In this document: in pieces, positions 41,756 through 51,150 of the stretch | Numbering within the stretch: the first letter of the stretch is position 1 | Layout of the letters: each line of letters begins with the position of its first letter | Origin: Aliiroseovarius crassostreae | GTDB lineage: Bacteria > Pseudomonadota > Alphaproteobacteria > Rhodobacterales > Rhodobacteraceae | NCBI RefSeq assembly: GCF_001307765.1 | Contig: NZ_LKBA01000019.1 | Span: 1 to 64,000 of the forward strand | DNA length: 64,000 bases | Direction of reading: 5' to 3' | The notes under the pieces: generated by a model | The model's input: only the letters and a program-made list of their open reading frames with translations | Database searches by the model: none | What the model was told of the DNA's origin: nothing | Position numbers and translations under genes: made by a program

Positions 41756-42069
41756 AAAAAAAACGGCGATGCCAGGGAGGAGGGGCATCGCCGTTCTTTC
41801 TGTGGCGCGGCTCTCAGGGAGGAGGAGAAAGCCGGCTCAGCTGCGTCCGGGTCAGGGAGGAGCGACCCGTCTGCAATTTTGGATGCCAAAGGAGGAGAGG
41901 CATCCGAAACTTTGGAACGGCAGCCTCCAGGGAGGAGGGGAGGCTGCCGCATCCCGGGGCCTGCATAAGGGAGGAGGCGCAGGCCCGGAAAAAGGATCGA
42001 CTGGCGGGGGCAGGGAGGAGGAAGCCCCCGCCGTCAATCAAGGTGCTGCAGGGAGGAGGAACAGCACCT
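41756..42069 (-). ncRNA. Array of eight CcsR-like hairpins with anti-Shine-Dalgarno loops
   Basis: Eight consecutive stem-loops lie downstream of the DUF1127 gene. On the minus strand every loop carries CTCC or CCTCC within a CTCCTCCCT-like core (complementary to AGGGAGGAG on the plus strand). Plus-strand spans are: 42041-42069, 42003-42032, 41954-41988, 41918-41949, 41881-41905, 41848-41869, 41808-41834 and 41762-41795. Stems are different sequences of 6-12 bp, so the shared part is the loop. The last hairpin (stem AACGGCGATGCC) is followed by eight T on the minus strand and doubles as terminator. This matches the CcsR sRNAs of Rhodobacter (CCUCCUCCC-loop, cotranscribed with ccaF1), where four are known; here there are eight. 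Confidence 0.85.
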
Positions 42070-42078
42070 ATTGAAGCA

Positions 42079-42294
42079 TCATGCGCCGTAGGCGGCTTTG
42101 TGGGCGATCGCGTGGATCTCACCACGGCTGATGCCAAGATCGTTCAGCTCGGCATTGGTCAGCTTGCTCAGCTCACGCACGGTTTCACGAAACAGCGCGT
42201 GGTTTGCATAGGCTTCTTTCCAGCCTTCCAGCATGGAAAAGAAACGATCAACGATGCCGGCGTGGGCGTTCAGAATTTCGGTGGCATGTGCCAT
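42079..42294 (-). CDS. DUF1127 protein, CcaF1-like RNA-binding protein
   Basis: The 71-residue protein starts MAHATEILNAHAGIVDRFFS and has the DUF1127 core at the C-terminus (ETVRELSKLTNAELNDLGIS followed by RGEIHAIAHKAAYG). It corresponds in size and position to Rhodobacter CcaF1 (71 residues), an RNA-binding protein encoded ahead of the CcsR sRNAs. ATG 42294 fits the homologous start; an in-frame extension upstream is GC-rich leader. The hairpin array starts ten bases after its stop and is probably cotranscribed. In Rhodobacter the operon is driven by heat-shock and oxidative-stress sigma factors; I do not recognise that promoter with confidence here. Confidence 0.85.
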   Translation of the reverse strand: MAHATEILNAHAGIVDRFFSMLEGWKEAYANHALFRETVRELSKLTNAELNDLGISRGEIHAIAHKAAYGA

Positions 42295-42621
42295 GGTGCG
42301 TCTCGCTTTGCGTATGTCGGGTGCGGCGCCGTCGGGATGCCCGGGCAGTCGCGGAAATGTCGTTGGCGCCGTGCTGGCGTCGTTGGAGGGGTATTTGGCG
42401 ATTGTGCTGCAAATGCACAATCCCCGGCCATCACAATGCCGCTATGCAGAAAATGCATACGTATCGCTGACCTAATTTCACGAAACCGTTACCGAAACCT
42501 GCTGTCCCCCGCCCGCGTGGCGGCGTGCCGCAGGGTGGATTGGGGGCTGATTGCCTGAGGCCCCTTGTATCTCGCCCGTGAAGCGGCCAAATGTGGGGCG
42601 CAGCTTTAGCAGGAGGTGGCC
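42295..42621. promoter_or_regulatory. Divergent region between the DUF1127 operon and mrp
   Basis: This spacer holds the leader of the DUF1127 gene and the mrp upstream region. A perfect inverted repeat TTGTGC/GCACAA with ATTTGCA between lies at about 42402-42420. No gene is supported here. GC-rich leader hairpins are possible but not specific. Confidence 0.4.
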
Positions 42622-43701
42622 GTGGCCCAATCGCGCGATAAAATCATGTCTGTTCTCTCATCCATTGCCCTGCCCGATGGCGGGGACCTGGCGTCACGCG
42701 ACATGGTGCGTGCGCTGAATGTTGACGGGGGCACGGTCAGCTTTGTGATCGAGGCGGCCACACCTGAGCAGGCCGCCGGAATGGAGCCGCAGCGCCACGC
42801 GGCCGAAGCGGCCATTGCAGCACTTGATGGGGTTGAGAAAGTCACCGCCATTCTGACCGCCCATGGGGCCGCCCCCGCGAAACCCGCGCAGGCGCCGAAC
42901 CTCAAGATTGGGGGGCATCCGAAGCCGCAGGCCGGACCGATGGCCGTGCCGGGGGTGAAAAACATCATCGCGATTGCGTCTGGCAAGGGAGGGGTTGGTA
43001 AATCCACCGTCAGCTCCAACCTCGCCGTGGCGCTGGCCAAACAAGGGCGCAAAGTGGGGCTTTTGGATGCGGACATCCTGGGGCCGTCGCAACCTCGCAT
43101 GATGGGCACCAACGCGCGGCCCTCATCGCCCGATGGTGAAAAACTGGTGCCGGTCGAGGCGCATGGGGTCAAGCTCATGTCGATTGGGCTGATGCTGAAG
43201 TCGGACCGGGAATCGGTGGTCTGGCGTGGGCCGATGCTGATGGGCGCGCTGCAGCAGATGTTGTTTCAGGTCGACTGGGCACCGCTTGACGTGCTGATCA
43301 TCGACCTGCCGCCGGGCACCGGGGATGTGCAGCTTACACTGGCGCAGAAATCACAGCTTTCGGGCGCGGTGATCGTGTCGACGCCGCAGGATGTGGCGCT
43401 TCTGGATGCCCGCAAGGCAATTGACATGTTCGGCAAGGTGAACATCCCGATCCTTGGTCTGATTGAGAACATGTCATCTTACACCTGCCCGAATTGTGGG
43501 CATGAGGCGCATCTGTTTGGCCATGGCGGCGTGAAGGCCGAGGCCGAAGAACTGGGCGCCCCTTTCCTGGGCGAGTTGCCCCTGTCACTGGATGTGCGAC
43601 TGGCGGGGGATGCCGGATCCCCTGCGGTTCTGGAAGGTGGCTCGGTGGCGGAGGCCTATGCCCGCGTGGCGCAGAACCTCGTGGAGCGTGGTCTGGCCTG
43701 A
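42622..43701 (+). CDS. mrp: Fe-S cluster carrier ATPase Mrp/ApbC
   Basis: The 359-residue P-loop protein binds and hands over [4Fe-4S] clusters. An N-terminal DUF59/MIP18-like domain (about 1-85, [20 protein letters not shown]) is followed by the deviant Walker [59 protein letters not shown], and the cluster-binding Cxx[19 protein letters not shown]. Start GTG 42622 is set by AGGAGG ending at 42616; GTG 42616 and ATG 42646 are less likely. A terminator follows at 43726. Confidence 0.93.
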   Translation: MAQSRDKIMSVLSSIALPDGGDLASRDMVRALNVDGGTVSFVIEAATPEQAAGMEPQRHAAEAAIAALDGVEKVTAILTAHGAAPAKPAQAPNLKIGGHPKPQAGPMAVPGVKNIIAIASGKGGVGKSTVSSNLAVALAKQGRKVGLLDADILGPSQPRMMGTNARPSSPDGEKLVPVEAHGVKLMSIGLMLKSDRESVVWRGPMLMGALQQMLFQVDWAPLDVLIIDLPPGTGDVQLTLAQKSQLSGAVIVSTPQDVALLDARKAIDMFGKVNIPILGLIENMSSYTCPNCGHEAHLFGHGGVKAEAEELGAPFLGELPLSLDVRLAGDAGSPAVLEGGSVAEAYARVAQNLVERGLA

Positions 43702-43725
43702 CCCTCTCAAAATATCCCTCCAGCC

Positions 43726-43755
43726 AAACGCCCGCCGCAGAGCGGGCGTTTTCTT
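43726..43755 (+). terminator. Rho-independent terminator after mrp
   Basis: AAACGCCCGC (43726-43735) pairs with GCGGGCGTTT (43742-43751), followed by TCTTTT. It lies 24 bases after the mrp stop. Confidence 0.85.
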
Positions 43756-43798
43756 TTGGTGTGGGGCATGGGTCTGTCAGGGCGGTTTTTCCAGGGGC

Positions 43799-43889
43799 TG
43801 GGAAAAGATGGGACACAGGTTGAGGCCACGCGTGGGAAATCATGGGCGGCGTGGGAAAATATGGTTGAGAATGCCCGGATCTCATGGGA
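43799..43889 (+). promoter_or_regulatory. Cluster of MraZ-type TGGG boxes
   Basis: TGGG elements begin at 43799, 43809, 43833, 43843, 43852 and 43885, with a weaker TGG at 43862. Pairs are spaced 9-10 bp, close to the TGGGN repeat with 5-bp spacers bound by MraZ in E. coli. They lie about 570 bases before mraZ, so the dcw transcript would have a long leader if these belong to its promoter. Confidence 0.6.
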
Positions 43890-44431
43890 AACGCATCTGA
43901 ATACGCAAAAGTTTCCGGTGTTTTTGGGAATTTTGCGGTGAAATTGGCCTCATTCGAAAAAAATACGGGAATTATTGGGAAAAAATGCACGCAAAATTTT
44001 GCGCTATATATTGTGTCTTTTTTGGATGTCTTCCGCTAGGTTTGCGAAAGAAGCTTGGAATTTCCTTGAGTTTTTCACTTTGTTGGCGAGGGGTTGCGGT
44101 GCTCGGGGTGCAAAAATCCCATCATGGGGTATTGCATCCCATGAATTCCCAAGCTAATACTTGTATCCATGATGAGGACGGGACTAACGAGGCGCTAAGA
44201 CCTCAGTGACACTCCCAAGTCAGGTTTCATGCAGGCACCCGCTTCATCAGGTAAAGAGATCCGGCGCGTACGCGAGCAGACATCCCCCCAGGTGGCGCGC
44301 GCGACTGGACACCCGGAAACGGGCATGGCGGCGGATTGATCAGTGGCAGCTAGATCAATTCGCCGTTTTTCATTCAGGGCCCCCACGCAGATCACGTGGG
44401 CCCCGCGAGAGGACAGGAAAGGGACCGTAGC
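43890..44431 (+). promoter_or_regulatory. Leader/intergenic region before mraZ
   Basis: About 540 bases, AT-rich at the start (43930-44070) with no supported gene, GC-rich near mraZ. A further TGGGAAAAAA occurs at 43976. It probably contains the cell-wall operon promoter and a long leader; no clear -35/-10 pair stands out. Confidence 0.4.
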
Positions 44432-44932
44432 GTGGCACGCAGGTTCAGAGGTGAAAGCCACCACAAGGTGGATGCAAAGGGCAGGGTCTCGATCCCAGCC
44501 CTGTTTCGCCGTGTTCTTGAGGCGGGCGACCCGGATCATCGCGAGGGCGACAACCCCAATCTGGTCATTGTCTACGGCGATCACCGCCGCAACTATCTGG
44601 AATGCTATACCATCGAAGCAATTGACGAGGTGGACGAGCAGATTGCCAAACTTCCGCGTGGTTCCATCGAGCGCCGGATGCTGGAGCGCCTGTTTAACGG
44701 GCAATCCTTCCCGACTTCGGTTGATGAAACAGGTCGCCTGGTGCTGCCTGCCAAGCTGCGCCAGAAGATCGACCTCGACAAAGAAGCGTTTTTCATTGCC
44801 ACGGGGGATACGTTCCAGATCTGGAAGCCCGAGACCTTTGAGGAGGTTGAGATGGCCAGGACCGAGGCCTGGCTGGATGAGCAACCTGATGATTTCGATC
44901 CGCTGACATTGCTTGGCGGGGCAGGAGAGTAA
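44432..44932 (+). CDS. mraZ: Transcriptional regulator MraZ
   Basis: The 166-residue protein has the two tandem AbrB-like domains of MraZ, each with a DxxGR signature: [17 protein letters not shown] (N-terminal) and [20 protein letters not shown] (C-terminal). It represses the division and cell-wall operon by binding TGGG repeats. Start GTG 44432 ([17 protein letters not shown]) follows AGGAAAGGGA; the upstream ATG/GTG codons read out of family. The stop is one base before rsmH, so it leads the operon. Confidence 0.93.
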   Translation: MARRFRGESHHKVDAKGRVSIPALFRRVLEAGDPDHREGDNPNLVIVYGDHRRNYLECYTIEAIDEVDEQIAKLPRGSIERRMLERLFNGQSFPTSVDETGRLVLPAKLRQKIDLDKEAFFIATGDTFQIWKPETFEEVEMARTEAWLDEQPDDFDPLTLLGGAGE

Positions 44933-44933
44933 G

Positions 44934-45938
44934 ATGACACCGGCTGCCACCCCTGATCGTCCCCACATCCCCGTTCTGCTGAGGCCGCTCCTTGAGGCGG
45001 TCTCTTCTGACTCTGGCACCCTGTCCGGGGATTGGGCTGATGGCACCTTTGGGGCCGGGGGATATACCCGTGGCCTGCTGGAGGCGGGCGCCAATTGGGT
45101 GGCGGGCATTGACCGCGATCCCATGGTATTTGAAATGGCGCAGGGCTGGGCCGGGCAATATGGTGATCGTCTTGCGCTGTGCGAAGGCACGTTTTCCGAA
45201 CTCGACACGCTGGCCGGGCGGCCGCTTGATGGGGTTGTGCTGGATCTGGGCGTCAGCTCGATGCAGCTGGACATGGCGGAGCGCGGCTTTTCCTTCATGC
45301 GCGATGGGCCGCTTGATATGCGAATGAGCCAGTCCGGGCCGTCGGCTGCGGATTTTGTCAATGAGGCGGATGAGGCCGATATCGCTGATGTGCTTTATCA
45401 ATACGGCGAAGAACGTGCTTCGCGTCGGATTGCCAAGGCAATTGTAAAGGCGCGCATGGATCAGCCGTTTGAAACCACCTTGCAATTGGTTGATGTGATC
45501 GAGAAATGCCTGCCGCGCGCCAAGCCCGGTCAGAGCCACCCGGCCACGCGCAGTTTTCAGGCGATCCGCATCGCGGTGAATGATGAATTTGGTCAGTTGA
45601 TCGAAGGGCTTGAAGCGGCAGAACGGGCGCTTAAGCCCGGTGGAAAGCTGGCGGTGGTGACCTTCCATTCGATGGAAGATCGGGTGGTGAAGCGGTATCT
45701 GCAGGCGCGCGCCTCGGTCGGTGGTGGCGGGTCGCGTTATGCACCCGAACGGGCCGAAGAGGTGCCGACCTTTCAGCTTACCCCCAAAAAGGCAATTGGG
45801 CCGGATGCCGAGGAGCTTGAGGAAAATCCCCGCGCCCGGTCTGCACGCCTTCGGGTGGCCACCCGCACCGATGCGCCCGCGGGTCCCGTGGACCGCTCAA
45901 AACTTGGTCTTCCGAAACTTGTTCTTAAAGGGTCTTGA
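44934..45938 (+). CDS. rsmH: 16S rRNA (cytosine-1402-N4) methyltransferase RsmH
   Basis: The 334-residue protein (formerly MraW) methylates C1402 of 16S rRNA. Motifs: [13 protein letters not shown], the SAM-binding [20 protein letters not shown] with [41 protein letters not shown] and the C-terminal [16 protein letters not shown] and [18 protein letters not shown] 44934 follows the mraZ stop with GGAGAG just upstream. ftsL begins three bases after the stop. Confidence 0.95.
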   Translation: MTPAATPDRPHIPVLLRPLLEAVSSDSGTLSGDWADGTFGAGGYTRGLLEAGANWVAGIDRDPMVFEMAQGWAGQYGDRLALCEGTFSELDTLAGRPLDGVVLDLGVSSMQLDMAERGFSFMRDGPLDMRMSQSGPSAADFVNEADEADIADVLYQYGEERASRRIAKAIVKARMDQPFETTLQLVDVIEKCLPRAKPGQSHPATRSFQAIRIAVNDEFGQLIEGLEAAERALKPGGKLAVVTFHSMEDRVVKRYLQARASVGGGGSRYAPERAEEVPTFQLTPKKAIGPDAEELEENPRARSARLRVATRTDAPAGPVDRSKLGLPKLVLKGS

Positions 45939-45940
45939 GA

Positions 45941-46297
45941 ATGCGTTCCTTTCTTTATCTCTGCTCGGCACTTGTGGTAATGGGACTGGCCTATTGGGCC
46001 TATTCGGAGAACTACAAGACCCAGGCGGCGCTGGATAAGGTCGAAGGATTGCAGCATGATATCGGCCGGATGCAGGAAGAGCTTGCGGTGCTGCGTGCCG
46101 AATGGGCCTATCTCAATCGCCCGGAACGGCTGCGAGATCTTGCGGAACTCAACTATGCCCGTCTGGGCCTGTTGCCGCTTGCGCCGGAGCAGTTCAGCCG
46201 TGTGGACCAGATTGCCTATCCGTCAGAGGAGCCGCTTGCGGTGACGGAAACCATCGAGGTCAGTGGCGAGATTTCCGATCAGGAGGACCGCCCATGA
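45941..46297 (+). CDS. ftsL: Cell division protein FtsL
   Basis: The 118-residue bitopic protein has one N-terminal membrane span (about 2-20, [19 protein letters not shown]), then a periplasmic coiled coil ([20 protein letters not shown]) and a conserved region [20 protein letters not shown]. It is part of the FtsQLB complex that activates septal synthesis. Start ATG 45941 is preferred over the TTG 45935. It overlaps ftsI by four bases (ATGA). Confidence 0.88.
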   Translation: MRSFLYLCSALVVMGLAYWAYSENYKTQAALDKVEGLQHDIGRMQEELAVLRAEWAYLNRPERLRDLAELNYARLGLLPLAPEQFSRVDQIAYPSEEPLAVTETIEVSGEISDQEDRP

Positions 46298-48090
46298 GCC
46301 GGATCCCACTGCGCCCGCTGGCCCGTATTCTGGACGCCCGCGCGAAAGGTGAAAACCCCGATCAGATCGAACGTGAAAACCTGAATGACCGCCATGAGGT
46401 GATCCGCGACAGGGTGCGGCTGCGCACCGAAGGCCGGCTTCTGGTGCTGGCAGGTGTGTTCCTCAGTGCATTTGTCGTTGTGGGCGCGCGCATGTCGATC
46501 CTGTCCGCGTCCGAGCCGCAGGAGCCACGCGGACAGGTTGCCGGATCCGCGATTGCCACGGCGCGGGCCGATATTCTGGACCGCAATGGGCGGATCCTTG
46601 CCACCAACCTTGTGACCCACGCGCTTTACGCTCAGACCCGCGACATGGTGGACCCGCCACGCGCTGCGGCGGAGCTGGCCAAGATCTTCCCGGATCTTGA
46701 TGAAAAAGAGCTGCTGGAGGATTTCACCGGCAAGCGCAAGTTCCTGTGGATCAAGAAAAAAATCAGCCCCGAACAGAAACAGGCTGTGTTTGATATCGGT
46801 GAGCCGGGCCTTCTGTTTGGACCCCGTGAAATGCGTCTTTTCCCAAATGGTCGACTGGCGGCCCATGTGTTGGGTGGGGCAAGTTTCGGCAAGGAAGGTG
46901 TGTCGGCTGCCGAGGTGATCGGTGTTGCCGGGGTTGAGAAGCAGTTTGATGAGTTTCTGCGTGACCCGGCAAATGGCGGGGCTCCGCTGGAGCTGTCGCT
47001 GGATTTGACGGTGCAGACGGCCATCGAGCAGGTGCTGTATGGCGGTATGAAACTGATGAACGCCAAAGGGGCGGCGTCGGTGCTGATGGATGTGCATACC
47101 GGTGAGGTGATTTCGGTGGTATCGCTGCCGGATTTCGACCCGAACAACCGCCCGCGCCCGCTGACCGTGGCGGATCGTGGCAAGGATCAGTCCGACAGCC
47201 CGCTGTTCAACCGCGCGGTGCAGGGGGTTTATGAACTGGGCTCGACCTTCAAGATCTTTACCGCCATTCAGGCGATGGATCTTGGTCTGGTCAATCCGAA
47301 CACCGTGATCGACACGGGTGTGCCGATGAAAATTGGCAAATTCCGGATCAAGGAATTCAAAAACAAGAATTATGGCGAGCTGTCCGTCAGCGACATCATT
47401 GTCAAATCCTCGAACCGGGGCACCGGGCGTATGGCGCTGGAAATCGGGCCAGAGCGTCAGCAGGAGTTCTTGAAATCACTGGGCTTTTTCGAACGCACCC
47501 CGTTTGAGATTGTTGAGGCGCAGGGCTCGACCCCGCTGCTTCCGCCAAAATGGGGCAAGCTGTCAACCGTGACCATTTCCTATGGCCACGGGCTGTCTTC
47601 CACCCCGATGCATCTGGCCTCTGCCTATGCGGCCATTGCCAATGGCGGCTATGCGGTGACGCCGACGGTGCTCAAGCAAACGCAGGTCAAGCGTGGCCCA
47701 AGGGTGATGAGCGAAGCCTCGGCTGTGGCCGCGCGTCAGATGTTGCGCAAAGTGGTGACCGAGGGCACCGCCTCTTTTGGTGAGGTTGAGGGGTATCAGG
47801 TGGCAGGCAAAACCGGCACCGCAGACAAACCCAAACCCGGTGGCGGTTATTACGATGATAAGGTGATCAACACTTTTGCCAGCATGTTCCCGGCAGACAA
47901 TCCGCGATATGTGTTGATCGTGACACTGGATGAGCCGGTGGAAACCTCCGGCCCGAAGCCGCGCCGCACCGCTGGCTGGACCGCGGTTCCCGTTGCGGCC
48001 GAGATCGTGCGCCGGGTTGCCCCGCTTTTGGGGATGAAGCCAAAGATTGAACCTTTGGACCCAACTGGGCTAACACTCACCTCAAACTGA
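46294..48090 (+). CDS. ftsI: Septal transpeptidase FtsI (PBP3)
   Basis: The 598-residue division-specific class B penicillin-binding protein has a short cytoplasmic part and one membrane span (about 50-68, [20 protein letters not shown]). The pedestal domain starts [20 protein letters not shown]. The transpeptidase domain carries the catalytic Ser in GSTFKIFT (SxxK), SSNRG (SxN) and KTGTADK (KTG). ATG 46294 overlaps the ftsL stop; upstream in-frame sequence is antisense-like and unlikely coding. murE follows after 50 bases. Confidence 0.95.
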   Translation: MSRIPLRPLARILDARAKGENPDQIERENLNDRHEVIRDRVRLRTEGRLLVLAGVFLSAFVVVGARMSILSASEPQEPRGQVAGSAIATARADILDRNGRILATNLVTHALYAQTRDMVDPPRAAAELAKIFPDLDEKELLEDFTGKRKFLWIKKKISPEQKQAVFDIGEPGLLFGPREMRLFPNGRLAAHVLGGASFGKEGVSAAEVIGVAGVEKQFDEFLRDPANGGAPLELSLDLTVQTAIEQVLYGGMKLMNAKGAASVLMDVHTGEVISVVSLPDFDPNNRPRPLTVADRGKDQSDSPLFNRAVQGVYELGSTFKIFTAIQAMDLGLVNPNTVIDTGVPMKIGKFRIKEFKNKNYGELSVSDIIVKSSNRGTGRMALEIGPERQQEFLKSLGFFERTPFEIVEAQGSTPLLPPKWGKLSTVTISYGHGLSSTPMHLASAYAAIANGGYAVTPTVLKQTQVKRGPRVMSEASAVAARQMLRKVVTEGTASFGEVEGYQVAGKTGTADKPKPGGGYYDDKVINTFASMFPADNPRYVLIVTLDEPVETSGPKPRRTAGWTAVPVAAEIVRRVAPLLGMKPKIEPLDPTGLTLTSN

Positions 48091-48140
48091 ATGTGCGAGG
48101 GGCGGCCCGGTCGGCTGTCCCCCAAGACTGAGGGGGCCCC

Positions 48141-49637
48141 ATGGCCGACAAGACACTCACAAAAACGCTGGCGGATCTTGGTTTGACTGCCAATGGCAAT
48201 GGCGGGGGCGATGTAAAGATCACCGGCCTGTCGGTGGACAGCCGTCAGGTCAGGCCCGGCCACCTGTTTGCAGCCCTCCCCGGTGCGCGTGTGCATGGGG
48301 GGGAGTTCATTCAATATGCGCTGCGTATGAAGGCAGGAGCCATTCTGACCGACCCGGAAGGTGCGCGCATTGCCGCCGCTGAGCTGGCATCGGCAGATGC
48401 AGCCCTTGTCGTGGTTGAGGATCCGCGCATGACGCTGGCCTATGCGGCGGCGCTCTGGTCTGGCGCCCAGCCCGAAAACATGGTTGCGGTCACCGGCACC
48501 AATGGCAAGACCTCCGTTGCCAGTTTCACCCGCCAGATCTGGGAACATATGGGGCTTCAGGCGGCCAATCTCGGCACCGCCGGGGTTGAGGGCGCCTATA
48601 CAGCCCCGATGACCCACACCACCCCGGAACCGATCACGCTTCATGCCCTGCTGGCAGAGATGGCCAGGGCGGGGATCACCCATGCCTCGATGGAAGCGTC
48701 TTCGCACGGGCTTGCGCAGCGGCGCCTTGACGGGGTTCGCCTGACCGCCGCAGGATTTACCAATTTCACCCAGGACCACCTCGATTATCACGAAACCTTC
48801 GAGGAGTATTTCCACGCCAAGTCCGGGCTGTTTCGCCGGGTCCTTCCCGATGAGGCCACCGCTGTCATCAATATGGATGACCCGAAAGGGCAGGAGATGT
48901 TTGATATCGCGCTTGGGCGCGGGCAGAACGTGATCCGGGTTGGCAGCCATGCCGATTGTGACCTGCGGCTCACCGCGCGGCGGTTTGATGCCACCGGGCA
49001 GGATCTGCGCTTTGACTGGCTGGGAGAGCCGCATATGGCGCGGCTCGACCTGATCGGCGGGTTCCAGGCGGAAAACGTGCTGCTTGCGGCCGGTCTGGCG
49101 ATTGCCTGCGGGGCGGAACCGTCCGAGGTGTTCGCCACGTTCAAACATCTTGAAACCGTGCGGGGCCGGATGCAGCTTGCAGCGACCCGGGACAATGGGG
49201 CGTCGGTTTTTGTCGATTATGCCCATACGCCGGATGCGCTGAAAACCGCGCTCAGGGCCATCCGCCCCCATGTGCTGGGCAGGCTTGTGGTGGTGTTCGG
49301 CGCGGGCGGGGACCGCGATACCTCGAAACGCAAACTGATGGGCGAAGCTGCTGCGGCCAATGCCGACGTGGTCTTTGTCACCGATGACAATCCCCGCACC
49401 GAAGACCCCGATCTGATCCGTGCCATGGTGATGCAGGGCTGCCCGAATGCCAATAATGTGGGCGACCGGGCCGAGGCGATTTTGCGCGGCGTCGATGCGT
49501 TGGGGCCGGGGGATACGCTTTTGATTGCGGGCAAGGGGCATGAGACCGGGCAGACCATTGGCAATGATGTGTTCCCGTTTGATGATGTGGAGCAGGCCTC
49601 GGTTGCGGTCGCGGCGCTGGATGGGAAACTGACATGA
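48141..49637 (+). CDS. murE: UDP-MurNAc-tripeptide synthetase MurE
   Basis: The 498-residue ligase adds meso-diaminopimelate to UDP-MurNAc-L-Ala-D-Glu. N-terminal UDP-binding domain (ITGLSVDSRQVRPGHLFAAL), ATPase P-loop VTGTNGKTSVASFTR, the carbamylated-lysine region FTQDHLDYH, and the diaminopimelate-specific DNPR motif TDDNPRTEDPD. The Mur family's last domain follows (GKGHETGQTIGND). It overlaps murF by four bases. Confidence 0.95.
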   Translation: MADKTLTKTLADLGLTANGNGGGDVKITGLSVDSRQVRPGHLFAALPGARVHGGEFIQYALRMKAGAILTDPEGARIAAAELASADAALVVVEDPRMTLAYAAALWSGAQPENMVAVTGTNGKTSVASFTRQIWEHMGLQAANLGTAGVEGAYTAPMTHTTPEPITLHALLAEMARAGITHASMEASSHGLAQRRLDGVRLTAAGFTNFTQDHLDYHETFEEYFHAKSGLFRRVLPDEATAVINMDDPKGQEMFDIALGRGQNVIRVGSHADCDLRLTARRFDATGQDLRFDWLGEPHMARLDLIGGFQAENVLLAAGLAIACGAEPSEVFATFKHLETVRGRMQLAATRDNGASVFVDYAHTPDALKTALRAIRPHVLGRLVVVFGAGGDRDTSKRKLMGEAAAANADVVFVTDDNPRTEDPDLIRAMVMQGCPNANNVGDRAEAILRGVDALGPGDTLLIAGKGHETGQTIGNDVFPFDDVEQASVAVAALDGKLT

Positions 49638-51052
49638 GCTTGTGGACAGCGCGTGAGGCCGCAAAGGCCACCGGTGGCAAGGTTCTGGGCGGGGACTGGA
49701 GCGTCGAGGGGGTGTCGATTGACACCCGCACGATCCAGCACGGCGATCTGTTCGTGGCGCTGAAAGCGGCGCGGGACGGGCATGATTTCGTGGCGCAGGC
49801 GCTTGCCGCCGGGGCCGGTGCGGCGCTGGTCAGTCGCCTGCCGGAGGGGGTGGACAAAGAGGCGCCGCTTCTTCTGGTCGAGGACGTGTTGGGCGCCCTT
49901 GAGGATCTGGGCCGGGCGGCCCGTGCGCGCACGCGCGCGCGTGTGGTGGCGGTGACGGGATCCGTCGGCAAGACCTCAACCAAAGAGATGTTGCGCGCGG
50001 TGCTGAGCCCCCAGGGCAGGACCCATGCGGCTGAGGCCAGCTACAACAACCATTGGGGCGTGCCGCTGACCCTCGCTCGGATGCCTGCAGATACGGACTA
50101 TGCCGTGATCGAGATCGGCATGAACCACCCCGGTGAAATTGCACCGCTTTCGAAAATGGCCCGCCCGCATGTGGCCATGGTCACCACCGTGGCGGCGGCC
50201 CATCTTGAGGCGTTTGAGGATATTTCGGGCATTGCGCGCGAAAAAGGCGCGATCTTTCAGGGGTTGGAGCCGGGCGGCGTGGCGGTAGTGAATGGCGATC
50301 TGCCGACAACGGACATCTTGCTGGCAGCCGCGAAAGGCGCCCGGATTGAGACCTTTGGGGCAAAGGCCGGGAATTCCAACCGCCTGACCCATGTGTCTCT
50401 CACGGAAGAGGCGACGATTTGCAAAGGGATCGTGGCGGAGCAGGAGTATTTGTTCAAAATCGCAACTCCCGGAAGGCATTTTGCAAGCAATGCATTGGCC
50501 GTGCTGGTCGCGGCCCGCGCCCTTGGGGCAGAGGCCATGCTGGCGGCGCAGGATATGCCGCTTTGGCAACCGCCAGCCGGGCGGGGCACCCGTGAGGATG
50601 TGGTGCTGGATGCGCCAGAGGGGGTGTCACTCACCCTGATCGACGATGCCTTCAATGCCAACCCGACCTCGATGGCGGCGGCACTTGAGGTGCTGTCGAT
50701 CATGCAGCCTGTGGACGGGGTAGGCGAGCTTCAGAATGGTCGCCGGATTGCAATTTTGGGGGATATGCTGGAGCTGGGCCCTGAAGAGCAGAGCTTGCAT
50801 GAGGCGATTGCGGATCTTCCCTATCTTGCGGATCTGGATGTGGTTCACTGCGTCGGACCCCGTATGAAGGCGCTCTGGGCGCGCCTGCCTGCGGAAAAGC
50901 AGGGGATCTGGGTGGAAAGCGCGCCTGAAATCCTTTCGCAGCTTTCCGGGCTGGTGGATGCTGGCGATATTGTGCTGGTCAAGGGGTCCAAAGGGTCCAA
51001 GGTCAGCCTTGCAGTTGACGCACTGCGCAAATTGGGCCATCCGAAACGCTGA
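49634..51052 (+). CDS. murF: UDP-MurNAc-tripeptide:D-Ala-D-Ala ligase MurF
   Basis: The 472-residue ligase adds D-Ala-D-Ala to complete the peptide stem. N-terminal VSIDTRTIQHGDLFVALKAA, P-loop VTGSVGKTSTKEMLRAVL, YNNHWGVPLTLARMP, and IEIGMNHPGEIAPL with the conserved acidic residue. The C-terminal domain includes IDDAFNANPTSMAAALEVL and GDMLELGPEEQSLHE. ATG 49634 overlaps the murE stop by four bases. Confidence 0.95.
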   Translation: MSLWTAREAAKATGGKVLGGDWSVEGVSIDTRTIQHGDLFVALKAARDGHDFVAQALAAGAGAALVSRLPEGVDKEAPLLLVEDVLGALEDLGRAARARTRARVVAVTGSVGKTSTKEMLRAVLSPQGRTHAAEASYNNHWGVPLTLARMPADTDYAVIEIGMNHPGEIAPLSKMARPHVAMVTTVAAAHLEAFEDISGIAREKGAIFQGLEPGGVAVVNGDLPTTDILLAAAKGARIETFGAKAGNSNRLTHVSLTEEATICKGIVAEQEYLFKIATPGRHFASNALAVLVAARALGAEAMLAAQDMPLWQPPAGRGTREDVVLDAPEGVSLTLIDDAFNANPTSMAAALEVLSIMQPVDGVGELQNGRRIAILGDMLELGPEEQSLHEAIADLPYLADLDVVHCVGPRMKALWARLPAEKQGIWVESAPEILSQLSGLVDAGDIVLVKGSKGSKVSLAVDALRKLGHPKR

Positions 51053-51150
51053 TCAGTATGACGCGCTTTTCCCCGTGAAGCGGGGCGGGTGGCAGGTAAA
51101 AGACGACAGGCGGCCCGGTTCGGAGGGCGCGTAATGAAGGGATGGTCCTG

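Noticed and set aside
41761-42069. Repeated GGGAGGAG units as a CRISPR array or a row of ribosome sites
   Set aside because: No constant repeat of CRISPR length, spacers are variable stems, no cas genes, and the hairpins plus terminator make sense only as a minus-strand sRNA array after the DUF1127 gene.
47850-49664. 604-codon open frame antisense to murE
   Set aside because: Shadow of murE/ftsI; composition rich in His, Arg, Gly and Pro without any family motif.
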